Shown: in pieces, positions 9,787 to 19,389 of the stretch
Numbering within the stretch: position 1 is the stretch's first letter
Layout: each line of letters begins with the position of its first letter
Source: an uncultured Prevotellaceae bacterium
Lineage (GTDB): Bacteria; Bacteroidota; Bacteroidia; Bacteroidales; Bacteroidaceae
DNA length: 64,000 bases
Reading direction: 5' to 3'
Assembly (NCBI GenBank): GCA_902776935.1
Contig: CACYRS010000032.1
Coordinates: 1 to 64,000 of the forward strand
Made by a program: the position numbers and the translations under genes
The notes under the pieces: generated by a model
Told to the model about the DNA's origin: nothing
What the model saw: the letters and a program-made list of their open reading frames with translations, nothing else
The model's database searches: none

Positions 9787-11100
9787 ATGACATATAAGGA
9801 GACTTGCCAATATCTGTTCAATCAGATACCCATGTTCGAGAAGCAGGGAGCCTCTGGATACAAAGAAGGTCTGGAGAATACCCATAAGCTCGACGAACAT
9901 TTCGGCCATCCGCATCGTAACTATCTTACGATACATGTGGCAGGAACAAACGGCAAGGGCTCTTGTGCACATACCATATCAGCCATCCTACAGCAATGCG
10001 GATACAGGGTGGGACTTTACACCTCTCCGCATCTGGCTGATTTCTCCGAGAGAATACGAATCAACGGACATACAATAGAAGAGAACTATGTCGTTGACTT
10101 CGTGGCTAACGAGAAATCATTCTTCGAGCCGCTGAAACCAAGTTTCTTCGAGGTGACAACGGCTATGGCCTTCAAGTATTTCAGCGATATGAAGGTGGAC
10201 ATAGCCGTAATAGAAGTAGGTCTTGGCGGACGACTTGACTGTACGAACATCATCTCCCCTATCCTGTCTGTCATCACGAATATCAGCTACGACCACATGC
10301 AACTGCTGGGTAACTCACTCGAGCAGATAGCAATGGAGAAAGCCGGTATCATGAAGAAAGGCGTGCCAGTGGTCATCGGAGAGACAACTCCAGAGACACG
10401 CATGGTATTCGAGGCTGTTGCTCAGGAGACGGGGGCACCAGTCATCTTTGCAGAAGACGAACCCGAAGTGATGGATGCCGAGATTGGAATTAACTGCATT
10501 CACTATCATACAAAACACTACGGAACTATCCAGGGAGAGTTGCAGGGCCTCTATCAGAAGAAGAATGCAAACACCATCCTCACAGCAATCAGAGAGCTGG
10601 AGAGAATGGGATATATGTACCGTTTCAGCGATGATTCTGAGTCGGAGACTAAGGGTAAGGAGATAGCCAGCGGATTTATGTCCGTCTGTAAGATAACAGG
10701 TCTTCAGGGCCGATGGCAGAAGATCTCCGAGAATCCTACAGTTGTTTGTGATACAGGTCATAACGTAGGAGGATGGGAATATATCAGTCGTCAGCTGAAG
10801 ATGGTGAAGTGTAATAAGATGCATATCGTATTCGGACTTGTTGACGACAAAGACATGGATGGCATCATGGCTCTCCTGCCGAAAGACGCAATCTATTATT
10901 TCACGAAAGCAGCAAACAAACGAGCTGTCTCCGAAAATGTGCTGAAAGTCATCGCCGCCGGACGAGGATTGAAGGGCGAGAGTTATACGAGTGTTATAGA
11001 AGCCTGTAAATCAGCAAGAAGCGCTGCCGCTGCCGACGATTTTGTGTTCATTGGAGGTAGCAGTTATGTAGTTGCAGAATTCCTCAAGAACAGCATTTAG
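9787..11100 (+). CDS. folC: Folylpolyglutamate/dihydrofolate synthase
   Basis: FolC adds glutamate to dihydropteroate and to folates using ATP. The 437-aa protein shows the Mur-ligase-type P-loop GTNGKGSCAH (about residue 57), the marker SPHLADFSERIRING, and VIEVGLGGRLDCTN. The C-terminal domain contains the family DTGHNVGG. Its ATG follows the dnaJ stop by six bases, so it is likely co-transcribed with grpE-dnaJ, although it has no known link to protein folding. Confidence 0.93.
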   Translation: MTYKETCQYLFNQIPMFEKQGASGYKEGLENTHKLDEHFGHPHRNYLTIHVAGTNGKGSCAHTISAILQQCGYRVGLYTSPHLADFSERIRINGHTIEENYVVDFVANEKSFFEPLKPSFFEVTTAMAFKYFSDMKVDIAVIEVGLGGRLDCTNIISPILSVITNISYDHMQLLGNSLEQIAMEKAGIMKKGVPVVIGETTPETRMVFEAVAQETGAPVIFAEDEPEVMDAEIGINCIHYHTKHYGTIQGELQGLYQKKNANTILTAIRELERMGYMYRFSDDSESETKGKEIASGFMSVCKITGLQGRWQKISENPTVVCDTGHNVGGWEYISRQLKMVKCNKMHIVFGLVDDKDMDGIMALLPKDAIYYFTKAANKRAVSENVLKVIAAGRGLKGESYTSVIEACKSARSAAAADDFVFIGGSSYVVAEFLKNSI

Positions 11101-11165
11101 ATTTTTTTAATATATCCGATAACTTTTTTTTCGTTGTTTCATTCGTTAGTTTGGATTTTTTTTAG

Positions 11166-11173
11166 TTACTTTG
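11166..11173 (+). promoter_or_regulatory. Possible -7 box of the galactose operon
   Basis: TTACTTTG at 11166-11173 differs from TAnnTTTG by one base and lies 37 bases before the ATG at 11211. A TTTG at 11150 is too close to be a good -33 element. The stretch 11101-11165 is T-rich, and I see no clear terminator hairpin after folC. Confidence 0.45.
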
Positions 11174-11210
11174 CAAGCAATATAGTTTTGTGACTAAAAA
11201 CATATCAATT

Positions 11211-12302
11211 ATGGCTAATACAACAGAAACAGCGAATCTGTGTGGTCTGAAGCGGGAGAACTTCCAGACCACTATCAATGGTAAGAAAACCGACCTGTAC
11301 ATCCTTAGAAATCGCAAGGGTTACGAAGTAGCAATCAGTAACTACGGTGGCGCCATCTGCGCTATCATGGTGCCAGACAAGGAAGGCAATGTAGCTAACG
11401 TTATTCAGGGACACGACAGTATCCAGCAGCTCACAAGTGGTAACGAGCCTTATCTCTCTACCCTTATCGGACGTTGGGGAAACCGTATCTGCAAAGGCCA
11501 GTTCACTCTGAACGGCAAGGACTACCAGCTGGCAATCAACGATGGTCCTAACCATCTGCACGGCGGTAAGGTAGGTTACAACGCAAAGGTATGGGATGCC
11601 CGTCAGATGGGTCCTCGTTCTCTGGCTTTGCACCGCATATCTTCTTATGGTGAGGAAGGTTTCACAGGAGAACTTGACATCACAGTAGAGTTCACATTCA
11701 CAGACCTCAACGAACTGGTTATTGAATATCTTGCCACTACAAACAAGAAGACCATCGTGAACCTTACACATCACGCATTCTTCAGTCTGGCAGGAACAGC
11801 TGATCCTACACCAACTATCGAGGATCAGATCTGTGAGATCAATGCCGACTTCTATCTTCCAACAGACGCCACAGCTATCCCAACAGGTGAGATCCTGAAG
11901 GTTGAGGGCACACCATTCGACTTCCGTAAGCCAAAGACCTTCGGACAGGAGATTGATGCTGATAATGAGCAGATTAAGTTCGGTCACGGATATGATCACA
12001 ACTACGTGCTGAACAAGAAAGAGGAAGGTGAGCTGAGTTTTGCAGCAAGAATAACAGAGCCAAAGAGCGGACGTACTCTCGAGTGTTACACCACCGAGCC
12101 AGGTATGCAGCTCTACACAGCAAACTTTGCAACAGGTTATAAGGGCGCCAACGGATGCACATTCCCACGTCGCTCAGCTGTTTGTCTTGAGACACAGCAC
12201 TTCCCCGATACTCCTAATCGTCCATACTTCCCAAGCGTAGTACTCAATCCTGGTCAGCGCTACAAGCAGAAGACGATTTATCGTTTCGGTGTAGTTGAGT
12301 AA
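11211..12302 (+). CDS. galM: Aldose 1-epimerase (galactose mutarotase), cytoplasmic
   Basis: GalM interconverts the alpha and beta anomers of galactose and similar sugars so galactokinase receives its substrate. From the ATG at 11211 (MANTTETANL) the protein has 363 aa with no signal peptide. A GTG at 11190 would add seven residues but is less convincing. Family marks are GGAICAIMVPDKEG, GRWGNRI, the His pair region DGPNHLHGG (His base) and VNLTHHAFFSL, and the C-terminal catalytic Glu region SAVCLETQHFPD. It heads a galactose operon with a sugar transporter and galactokinase. A second, exported epimerase lies at 14968. Confidence 0.93.
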   Translation: MANTTETANLCGLKRENFQTTINGKKTDLYILRNRKGYEVAISNYGGAICAIMVPDKEGNVANVIQGHDSIQQLTSGNEPYLSTLIGRWGNRICKGQFTLNGKDYQLAINDGPNHLHGGKVGYNAKVWDARQMGPRSLALHRISSYGEEGFTGELDITVEFTFTDLNELVIEYLATTNKKTIVNLTHHAFFSLAGTADPTPTIEDQICEINADFYLPTDATAIPTGEILKVEGTPFDFRKPKTFGQEIDADNEQIKFGHGYDHNYVLNKKEEGELSFAARITEPKSGRTLECYTTEPGMQLYTANFATGYKGANGCTFPRRSAVCLETQHFPDTPNRPYFPSVVLNPGQRYKQKTIYRFGVVE

Positions 12303-12325
12303 TAGCTATCTAACAACAATACAAT

Positions 12326-13603
12326 ATGACTGAAACAAAAAACAATGGCAAACTTATTGCCATTATAACAATGTGCTTCATATTCGCGATGATTAGTTTC
12401 GTCACGAATATGGGAGCACCGTTTGGTAACATTTGGGGATTTGAATATCCATTTGCTAAGGCATGGGGTAACTTAATGAACTTCGCAGCTTATCTGTTTA
12501 TGGGTATCCCTGCAGGTAAGATGCTTATCAAATTCGGTTACAAGAAGACTGCTCTTATCGCTCTCGTAGTAGGTATCGTAGGTCTCGTATTCCAGTATAT
12601 GTCAAGTCTCGTTGGCGCAGGTTCTTATGTGTTCACATACGATAATATCCCTGTAGCCCTCAACCTGATTATCTATCTGCTGGGTGCATTCATCTGCGGT
12701 TTCTGCGTTTGTATGCTGAACACAGTTGTAAACCCAATGCTTAACCTCCTCGGAGGTGGTGGTAACAAGGGTAACCAGCTGATTCAGATTGGTGGTACGA
12801 TGAACTCTCTTACAGGTACCCTGACACCATTGCTCGCAGGTATCCTCGTAGGAACAGTTACTAAGGACACCAGCATGAGCGATGTTGCTCCCCTGCTCTT
12901 TATCGGTATGGCAGTATTCGCCATCTCATTTGTTATCATCAGCCGTGTTACTATTCCTGAGCCTACTCTCGGTAAGGAGACTCCAAAGTATGAGCGCAGT
13001 CCTCTGGCTTTCCGCCACTGTGTACTGGGTGTCATTGCTATCTTCTTCTATGTAGGTATCGAGATTGGTATTCCTATGGAGCTGAACTTCTACGTTACAG
13101 ACCTCGGCTTTGAGGGAGCTGCTGCCATCGGAGGTACACTTGCCGCTGCTTACTGGCTCCTGATGATGATTGGTCGTGCTTGCTCGAGTGCCATCTCTGG
13201 TAAGGTATCGACAAAGCTGCAGCTTTCTACAGTAAGTGCTGTGGCTATTATCCTCTTGCTCATCGCTATTTTCATGCCAGAGAGTGCGACAATCAGTTTC
13301 AACGGACACGATGTTCCTGCAAAGGCATTCATCATTCCTGCCTGCGGACTCTGCACATCAATCATGTGGGGAGGTATCTTCAACCTTTCTGTTGAGGGTC
13401 TCGGCAAATATACTGAGGCGGCTTCTGGTATCTTCATGACAATGGTTGTCGGTGGTGGTATCATGCCTCTTATCCAGGAGGCTATCGCCAAGGGTGCCGG
13501 TCCTATCGCAAGCTACTGGCTGGTAATAGCAATGCTGGCTTATATTCTCTTCTACGCTCTCGTAGGATGCAAGAACGTAAATACTGACATCAAGGTTGAC
13601 TAA
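12326..13603 (+). CDS. FHS-type glucose/galactose MFS transporter
   Basis: This 425-aa protein has about twelve membrane helices, with no signal peptide, and belongs to the major facilitator family. The sequences FAAYLFMGIPAGKMLIKFGYKK, split between helix 2 and the following loop, and LLGGGGNKGNQLIQIG in the middle match the fucose/glucose/galactose:H+ symporter branch (GluP/FucP-like). Position between galM and galK makes galactose or glucose the likely cargo. Gaps to the neighbours are 23 and 27 bases, so the three genes are one operon. Confidence 0.85.
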   Translation: MTETKNNGKLIAIITMCFIFAMISFVTNMGAPFGNIWGFEYPFAKAWGNLMNFAAYLFMGIPAGKMLIKFGYKKTALIALVVGIVGLVFQYMSSLVGAGSYVFTYDNIPVALNLIIYLLGAFICGFCVCMLNTVVNPMLNLLGGGGNKGNQLIQIGGTMNSLTGTLTPLLAGILVGTVTKDTSMSDVAPLLFIGMAVFAISFVIISRVTIPEPTLGKETPKYERSPLAFRHCVLGVIAIFFYVGIEIGIPMELNFYVTDLGFEGAAAIGGTLAAAYWLLMMIGRACSSAISGKVSTKLQLSTVSAVAIILLLIAIFMPESATISFNGHDVPAKAFIIPACGLCTSIMWGGIFNLSVEGLGKYTEAASGIFMTMVVGGGIMPLIQEAIAKGAGPIASYWLVIAMLAYILFYALVGCKNVNTDIKVD

Positions 13604-13630
13604 TCAATCACTTAATACATTATTATATAT

Positions 13631-14797
13631 ATGGTAGATATCGAATTTGTAAGAAGCCGTTTCATCAAGCATTTTGATGGAAAGACCGGTAATGTATATG
13701 CCTCTCCAGGCCGTATTAACCTCATTGGTGAGCACACCGACTATAATGGCGGTTTTGTATTCCCAGGAGCAGTAGATAAGGGAGTTGTTGCCGAGATGCG
13801 TGCTAACGGCACAGAGGATACTGTGATGGCTTATGCTATCGACCTTAAGGATCGCGTGGATTTCAAACTCTCTGATCCTAATGGCCCCAAGGCATCATGG
13901 TCACGTTATATCTATGGTATTGCCCTTGAGATGAAGAAGCTGGGTGTTCCTGTTAAAGGTTTCAACATTGCTTTCTCAGGCGATGTTCCCCTCGGAGCAG
14001 GTATGTCTTCTTCTGCTGCTATGGAGAGCTGCTTCGCATGTGGTCTGAACGATATCTTCGGCGAGAACAAGGTTTCTCAGTGGGATATGGTTCTCGCAGG
14101 TCAGGCAACAGAGCACAACTACTGCGGTGTTAACTGTGGTATCATGGACCAGTTTGCTTCAGTATTCGGAAAGGCTGGCTGTCTGATGCGTCTTGACTGC
14201 CGTAGCCGTGAGTTTGAGTATTTCCCATTCAAGCCCGATGGCTATCGTCTGGTATTGCTCGACTCAGTAGTAAAGCATCAGCTTGCTGGTTCTCCTTACA
14301 ATGATCGTCGTAACTCTTGCGAGAATGTAGTTAAGCACATTCAGGCTGCACACCCAGAGGGTAAGTTTGAGACTCTTCGCGACTGCACATGGGAGCAGCT
14401 TGAGGAGGTAAAAGATGCCGTAGGTGCTGAGGATTACAAGCGCGCTAAGTTCGTTCTCGGTGAGAAGGATCGTGTACTTGCTGTCTGCGACGCTCTTAAC
14501 GAAGGTGACTACGAGAAGGTTGGTGAGATGATGTACAAGACTCATGAGGGGCTGTCAAAGGATTACGAAGTTTCTTGCGAGGAGCTTGACTTCCTTAATG
14601 ACATCGCCAAGGAGAACGGTGTTACTGGTTCCCGTATCATGGGTGGTGGCTTCGGAGGATGCACTATCAACCTCGTCCGCAACGACCTCTATAAGAAGTT
14701 TATCGAAGACGCAAAGAAGCGCTTCAATGAGAAGTACGGACATGAGCCAAAGGTATACGATGTAGTTATCGGCGACGGCTCAAGAAAACTCTGCTAA
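13631..14797 (+). CDS. galK: Galactokinase
   Basis: GalK phosphorylates alpha-D-galactose at C1 with ATP, the first committed step of the Leloir pathway. The 388-aa protein has the GHMP-kinase motifs: the galactokinase signature GRINLIGEHTDYNGG (residues 26-41), the ATP motif PLGAGMSSSAAMES, and the C-terminal GGGFGGCTINLV. Length is standard. galT and galE are not in the window. The gene ends the galactose operon. A strong dyad follows at 14841. Confidence 0.96.
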   Translation: MVDIEFVRSRFIKHFDGKTGNVYASPGRINLIGEHTDYNGGFVFPGAVDKGVVAEMRANGTEDTVMAYAIDLKDRVDFKLSDPNGPKASWSRYIYGIALEMKKLGVPVKGFNIAFSGDVPLGAGMSSSAAMESCFACGLNDIFGENKVSQWDMVLAGQATEHNYCGVNCGIMDQFASVFGKAGCLMRLDCRSREFEYFPFKPDGYRLVLLDSVVKHQLAGSPYNDRRNSCENVVKHIQAAHPEGKFETLRDCTWEQLEEVKDAVGAEDYKRAKFVLGEKDRVLAVCDALNEGDYEKVGEMMYKTHEGLSKDYEVSCEELDFLNDIAKENGVTGSRIMGGGFGGCTINLVRNDLYKKFIEDAKKRFNEKYGHEPKVYDVVIGDGSRKLC

Positions 14798-14840
14798 AAG
14801 CTATCTTTAAGGCACAATAAGTGTTTATAAAGGTTAAATA

Positions 14841-14877
14841 TTTGCGGTAAAGTGTATTTTTTACACTTTACCGCAAA
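14841..14877. promoter_or_regulatory. Perfect 16-bp dyad, AraR operator and/or galK terminator
   Basis: TTTGCGGTAAAGTGTA (14841-14856) and its exact reverse complement (14862-14877) flank five T bases. As RNA this can act as a terminator for galK, with ATTTTATCTC following. As DNA it is a strong regulator site with half-sites AAAGTGTA/TACACTTT just upstream of the arabinose operon promoter, whose third gene is the AraR regulator. I cannot tell which use is real. Both may hold. Confidence 0.65.
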
Positions 14878-14895
14878 ATTTTATCTCTTTTCTCA

Positions 14896-14929
14896 TTGCC
14901 AATCCAAAAATAAGTTGTAAATTTACACC
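14896..14929 (+). promoter_or_regulatory. Arabinose operon promoter with an overlapping dyad
   Basis: A TTG at 14896 and TAAATTTA at 14918-14925 (one base off the -7 consensus) are 19 bases apart. The -7 box sits inside a dyad, GTTGTAAA/TTTACACC (14914-14929, one mismatch). A protein bound there would block the promoter. The right half shares TACAC with the larger dyad at 14841. The ATG of the first gene is 39 bases downstream of the dyad. Confidence 0.5.
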
Positions 14930-14967
14930 CAAAATAGAATATCTAACGTAAGAACAACTTAAAACGA

Positions 14968-16155
14968 ATGAAAATGAATGCACTAAAATGCACTTTTCTG
15001 AGCCTTGGCGTAGCAACGCTGATGCTCTCGTGTGCTGGTACTCCCCAGCAAACCACAGTATTAACGGTTTCGGGTCTCGACCCTGCCAAGTTCGACACAA
15101 CTATTAAGGACAAGCCAGTAAAGCTCTTCACGCTGAAGAACGATAATGGTATGGAGGTATGCATCACCAACTATGGTGGACGTATCGTATCTCTCGTCGT
15201 TCCTGACAAGGATGGTAAGCCAACTGATGTGGTTCTCGGTTTTGACAACATCGCACAGTATGCTGACACCATCAACACTCCTTCTGATTACGGATCAAGT
15301 GTAGGTCGTTATGCTAATCGTATCAAGGAGGGTAAGTTCACTCTCAATGGCGAGGAAATCCAGCTGAAGAAGAACGATGGTCCTAACTGTCTGCACGGAG
15401 GTGGTAACACAGGATGGATGCATCAGGTATACGAGGCAGAGCAGATAGGCGATTCTATACTTAAGCTTACCATCGTAGCTGCTGACGGCGAGAACGGCTT
15501 CCCCGGAAAGATTATGGCTGTTACCACATACAAGCTGACAGCAGATAATGTTCTAGATATGACATGGGAGGCAGAGACTGATAAGCCAACTATCATTAAT
15601 CAGACAAACCACAACTATTATAACCTCAGCGGCGACTTCACACAACCAGCTTATGATATGGTACTCTATGTGAATGCCGACAACTTCACTCCCAGCGACA
15701 GACTTTATATCCCAACAGGTGAGATCAAGTCAGTAGAGGGAACTCCAATGGATTTCCGTACTCCTCATGCTCTCGGTGACAGCATCAAGAGTGAGTTTGA
15801 TCAGATTCAGAATGCCACAGGATATGATCACAACTTCTGTCTGAATACCTATAAGGATGGTATTGGCAATGACTCTATCGTCTGCGCAAGCCTTTATTCT
15901 CCAAAGACAGGTATCTTCATGGAGATGTTTACCAACGAACCTGGAGTACAGGTTTACAGCGGTAACTTCCAAGGTGTCGGTCCTGATGCCAAGATAGCCC
16001 GCAAGGGTGGTATCACCTACCCCAAGCACGTAAGTGTTTGTCTTGAGAGTCAGAAATACCCCGACTCTCCAAACCATGCAGACTGGGTACAGCCCGTTCT
16101 GAATCCTGGCGAGAAGTATTATAGCCACGCAGCTTACAAATTTTCAATCAAATAA
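14968..16155 (+). CDS. Aldose 1-epimerase lipoprotein of the arabinose operon
   Basis: This 395-aa epimerase has a lipoprotein signal peptide (ATLMLSC, lipidated Cys near residue 22), so it acts outside the cytoplasm. It keeps the family marks: YGGRIVSLVVPDKDGK, VGRYANRIKEGKF, DGPNCLHGGG, TNHNYYNLSGD and VSVCLESQKYPDSPNH. It would speed mutarotation of arabinose or related sugars before uptake. It is the first gene of the operon with the Na+ symporter 28 bases downstream, matching the AraM-AraP order described for Bacteroides. The ATG at 14968 (MKMNALK) was chosen; a second Met at residue 3 is possible. Confidence 0.9.
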   Translation: MKMNALKCTFLSLGVATLMLSCAGTPQQTTVLTVSGLDPAKFDTTIKDKPVKLFTLKNDNGMEVCITNYGGRIVSLVVPDKDGKPTDVVLGFDNIAQYADTINTPSDYGSSVGRYANRIKEGKFTLNGEEIQLKKNDGPNCLHGGGNTGWMHQVYEAEQIGDSILKLTIVAADGENGFPGKIMAVTTYKLTADNVLDMTWEAETDKPTIINQTNHNYYNLSGDFTQPAYDMVLYVNADNFTPSDRLYIPTGEIKSVEGTPMDFRTPHALGDSIKSEFDQIQNATGYDHNFCLNTYKDGIGNDSIVCASLYSPKTGIFMEMFTNEPGVQVYSGNFQGVGPDAKIARKGGITYPKHVSVCLESQKYPDSPNHADWVQPVLNPGEKYYSHAAYKFSIK

Positions 16156-16182
16156 TCACTAACAATAATAATACTAACAAAA

Positions 16183-17928
16183 ATGAATTGGAGTTCACAT
16201 GAATTCATCTGGCTTGACTGGGTTGTACTCATTGTCGGCCTTTTAGGAGTTGTGGCAGCAGTATGGTATGCCATCTGGAAAGACAAGAAGGCCCAGCAGG
16301 GCGAAGACTCTTCAGCTTACCTCTTTGGTAAGGGTGAACCTTGGTATGTAATCGGTATGGCTATCTTTGCTGCAAACATCGGCTCTGAGCACCTCGTAGG
16401 TCTCGCTGGTACTGGAGCAAAAGACGGTGTAGGTATGGCTCACTGGGAGATGCAGGGATGGATGATCCTGATTCTCGGATGGTTGTTCGTACCTTTCTAT
16501 CAGCTTCTTATCAATAAGATGGGCAAGATTATCACTATGCCTGACTTCCTGAAATTCCGTTATACACAGCGCACAGGTTCATGGCTCAGCATCATCACAC
16601 TGGTAGCCTATGTGCTTACAAAGGTTTCTGTTACAGCATTCACAGGTGGTATCTTCTTCAAGTTCCTGCTTGACATACCTTTCTGGTATGGAGCTATCGG
16701 CCTTATCGCCATCACCGCTGTCTTCACAGTATTCGGAGGAATGAAGGGTGTTATGACTCTTTCTACCATCCAAACACCTATTCTTATTATAGGTTCATTC
16801 CTGGTACTGTTCCTCGGACTTAACATGCTGGGCGATGGTAGCATCACAGCCGGATGGTCTGAAATGATGCGCGTTTGTAACGCTGCTCACGACGGATTCG
16901 GAACAACACACATGTTCCACCCAGAACCTGCAGACCCAATGTATCCTCAATTCCCTGGCTATGTGGTATTCCTTGGCGCTTCTATCATCGGTTTCTGGTA
17001 CTGGTGTACTGACCAGCATATCGTTCAGCGTGTACTCGGACAGGTTCCTGGTGAAGACAACAAGGAGGTTATGAAACGTGCTCGCCGCGGAACTATCGCA
17101 GCAGGTTTCTTCAAGATCCTGCCTTGCTTCATGTTCCTGATTCCTGGTATGATCGCTTATGCTCTCTCTCTGAAGGCTGGTAGCGGTATCGAGATGGACA
17201 TCATGAACCATGAGTCTACCGATGGTGCCTTCGCAATGATGGTAAAGAACATTCTGCCTGCAGGTATCAAGGGTATCGTGACAATCGGTTTCGTTTGTGC
17301 ACTCGTTGCATCTCTGGCGGCATTCTTCAATAGCTGTGCTACACTTTTCACAGAGGACTTCTACAAGCCAATGAAGAAGGGCAAGAGCGAGGCTCACTAC
17401 GTATTCGTAGGTCGTACAGCTACCGTAGTAGTTGTATTGCTTGGTCTGGCATGGATGCCAATTATGATGAACATGGGTAACCTCTATTCTTACCTGCAGG
17501 ATATCCAGTCACTTATTGCTCCAGCAATGGTTGCTGTATTCACCCTTGGTATCTTCTCTAAGAAGATTACTCCAAAAGCTGGCGAATGGGGACTTATCGG
17601 AGGCTTCCTTATCGGTATGGTTCGTCTTATCACAAACGTTGTTACCGATTCTGGTAAGGCCGTTATGGATGGTGCCTTCTGGGATGCAACAGCATGGTTC
17701 TGGCAGACCAACTGGCTCATCTTCGAGTGCTGGCTGCTGTTGTTCATCATCCTACTTATGGTTGCTGTGAGCTTCTTCACTCCCGCTCCATCAAAGGAGC
17801 AGGTCGATGCAATCACCTTCTCTTCAGATTTCAAGAAATCTATCAAGGAGAGCTGGGGAGCCTTCGATGTTATTGGCACATTGGTAGTTATCGGTCTCTG
17901 TGCATGCTTCTATGCATATTTCTGGTAA
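16183..17928 (+). CDS. araP: Na+/sugar symporter of the SSS family (AraP-like)
   Basis: This 581-aa membrane protein has about 14 helices and the solute:sodium symporter pattern (FAANIGSEHLVGLAGTGAKDG and FWYWCTDQHIVQRVLG are SGLT-type marks, given as two separate motifs). It should bring arabinose, or another pentose or hexose, into the cell with Na+. Context decides the cargo: it lies between the epimerase lipoprotein and AraR in an arabinose operon, as AraP does in Bacteroides thetaiotaomicron. Glucose or galactose cannot be excluded from sequence alone. Confidence 0.88.
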   Translation: MNWSSHEFIWLDWVVLIVGLLGVVAAVWYAIWKDKKAQQGEDSSAYLFGKGEPWYVIGMAIFAANIGSEHLVGLAGTGAKDGVGMAHWEMQGWMILILGWLFVPFYQLLINKMGKIITMPDFLKFRYTQRTGSWLSIITLVAYVLTKVSVTAFTGGIFFKFLLDIPFWYGAIGLIAITAVFTVFGGMKGVMTLSTIQTPILIIGSFLVLFLGLNMLGDGSITAGWSEMMRVCNAAHDGFGTTHMFHPEPADPMYPQFPGYVVFLGASIIGFWYWCTDQHIVQRVLGQVPGEDNKEVMKRARRGTIAAGFFKILPCFMFLIPGMIAYALSLKAGSGIEMDIMNHESTDGAFAMMVKNILPAGIKGIVTIGFVCALVASLAAFFNSCATLFTEDFYKPMKKGKSEAHYVFVGRTATVVVVLLGLAWMPIMMNMGNLYSYLQDIQSLIAPAMVAVFTLGIFSKKITPKAGEWGLIGGFLIGMVRLITNVVTDSGKAVMDGAFWDATAWFWQTNWLIFECWLLLFIILLMVAVSFFTPAPSKEQVDAITFSSDFKKSIKESWGAFDVIGTLVVIGLCACFYAYFW

Positions 17929-17949
17929 TCATATAATAGAATCAGGGAA

Positions 17950-18627
17950 ATGACAGGATTCTATGGTGAACATTCCAAGGTCTGGGTATCGGTAGACTGC
18001 ATCATCTTCGGCTTCGACGAAGACAAGCTGAAGGTGCTGGTAGGCAAACGCCAGATGGACCCTGGTCGTGGTGAATGGAGTCTCTACGGAGGCTTCGTTC
18101 GCGGCGACGAGAGCATCGACGAGGCTGCCAACCGTGTGCTCTTTGAGCTTACAGGCCTTAGGAATCTATATATGCGGCAGGTAGGTGCCTTCGGAAGTGT
18201 AGACCGCGACCCTGGAGAGCGAGTTATCTCCATCGCTTACTACGCACTCATCAGCGTCAACGAGTACGATGAGAAATTGCGTATGCAACATGGTGTGGAA
18301 TGGGTGAATATCGATGATATCCCCCAGCTCTACTCCGACCACAATGACATGATTGTCAAAGCCCGTAAGCTGATGCGTCAGAAATTGTCTACCGAACCTA
18401 TTGGTTTCCGACTGTTGCCAAACCTCTTCACCCTCACCCAGCTACAGCGTCTTTACGAGGCTGTCTATGGTGAGGACCTTGACAAGCGCAACTTCCGCAA
18501 ACGCATCAAGGACATGTACTTCATTGAGAAGACGGAGCTCATCGACAAGAAGGGTTCTAAACGCGGTGCAGCTCTATATCGCTTCAACAAGCGCATGTAC
18601 AATGAAGGACCATCATTCAAGTTATAA
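17950..18627 (+). CDS. araR: AraR, Nudix-related arabinose repressor
   Basis: This 225-aa protein joins a Nudix-like domain (residues 1-150) to a C-terminal winged helix (LTQLQRLYEAVYGEDLDKRN, then FRKRIKDMYFIEKTE). That is the NrtR/AraR layout. The Nudix box is broken: GGFVRGDESIDEAANRVLFE lacks the REUxEE glutamates (R-V-L-F-E-L instead), so it is a sugar sensor rather than a hydrolase. In Bacteroides thetaiotaomicron the homologous BT0354 represses arabinose genes and is released by L-arabinose (published). The gene lies inside the operon it should control, giving autoregulation. Likely operators are the dyads at 14841 and 14914. Confidence 0.88.
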   Translation: MTGFYGEHSKVWVSVDCIIFGFDEDKLKVLVGKRQMDPGRGEWSLYGGFVRGDESIDEAANRVLFELTGLRNLYMRQVGAFGSVDRDPGERVISIAYYALISVNEYDEKLRMQHGVEWVNIDDIPQLYSDHNDMIVKARKLMRQKLSTEPIGFRLLPNLFTLTQLQRLYEAVYGEDLDKRNFRKRIKDMYFIEKTELIDKKGSKRGAALYRFNKRMYNEGPSFKL

Positions 18628-18648
18628 CAATCAAAACTGACAAACATT

Positions 18649-19359
18649 ATGCTCGAAGAGTTAAAAGAAAAAGTATTCAAGGCTAATCTTGATCTTGTAA
18701 AACAGAACCTCGTTATCTTCACTTGGGGAAACGTTTCTGGCATAGATCGCGAGAACGGCTTGGTAGTCATAAAGCCCTCTGGCGTCGACTACGATGTTAT
18801 GAAAGCATCTGATATGGTAGTGGTAGACCTCAACACTGGTGAGGTTGTCGATGGTGATCTCAATCCCTCATCAGATACTCCCACCCACCTAGTGCTCTAT
18901 CGCAACTTCCCAAATATCCAGGGTGTAGTCCACACCCACTCTACCTATGCCACAGCATTCGCTCAGGCAGGTCGTGACATCCCCAATATCGGCACCACTC
19001 ACGCCGACTATTTCTATAAGGATATCCCCTGCACCCGCGACATGACGGAGGAAGAAGTAAAGGGCAACTACGAGTTGGAGACTGGTAATGTGATCGTTGA
19101 CGAGATCCTCAATATCCGTAAGATCAATCCAGACCATACTCCCGCCGTCCTGGTGAAGAATCATGGACCTTTCTCTTGGGGAACATCTCCCGACAACGCA
19201 GTTTATAATGCAAAGGTGATGGAGCAATGTGCCAAGATGGCATTCGTAGCTTTCAGCGTAAATCCTGACCTAACGATGAATCCTCTGCTTGTAGAGAAGC
19301 ATTATATGCGTAAGCACGGTCCTAACGCCTACTACGGACAAAAAGGTCAAAAACATTAA
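18649..19359 (+). CDS. araD: L-ribulose-5-phosphate 4-epimerase
   Basis: AraD turns L-ribulose 5-phosphate into D-xylulose 5-phosphate by retro-aldol chemistry on a bound metal ion. The 236-aa protein has the class II aldolase fold marks: GNVSGID near the N-terminus, KPSGVDYD, the metal ligands in [14 protein letters not shown] (two His) and the third His in [10 protein letters not shown], and GTTHADYF between them. Length matches E. coli AraD (231 aa). It sits 21 bases after araR and 30 bases before araA. Confidence 0.95.
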   Translation: MLEELKEKVFKANLDLVKQNLVIFTWGNVSGIDRENGLVVIKPSGVDYDVMKASDMVVVDLNTGEVVDGDLNPSSDTPTHLVLYRNFPNIQGVVHTHSTYATAFAQAGRDIPNIGTTHADYFYKDIPCTRDMTEEEVKGNYELETGNVIVDEILNIRKINPDHTPAVLVKNHGPFSWGTSPDNAVYNAKVMEQCAKMAFVAFSVNPDLTMNPLLVEKHYMRKHGPNAYYGQKGQKH

Positions 19360-19389
19360 TAATACAAAACTTAAAAACTTACAATAATT

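Noticed and set aside
8908..9972. 354-aa minus-strand frame opposite dnaJ and folC
   Set aside because: It is a mirror frame of two certain genes on the other strand, with Leu/Cys-rich non-protein-like text and no promoter.
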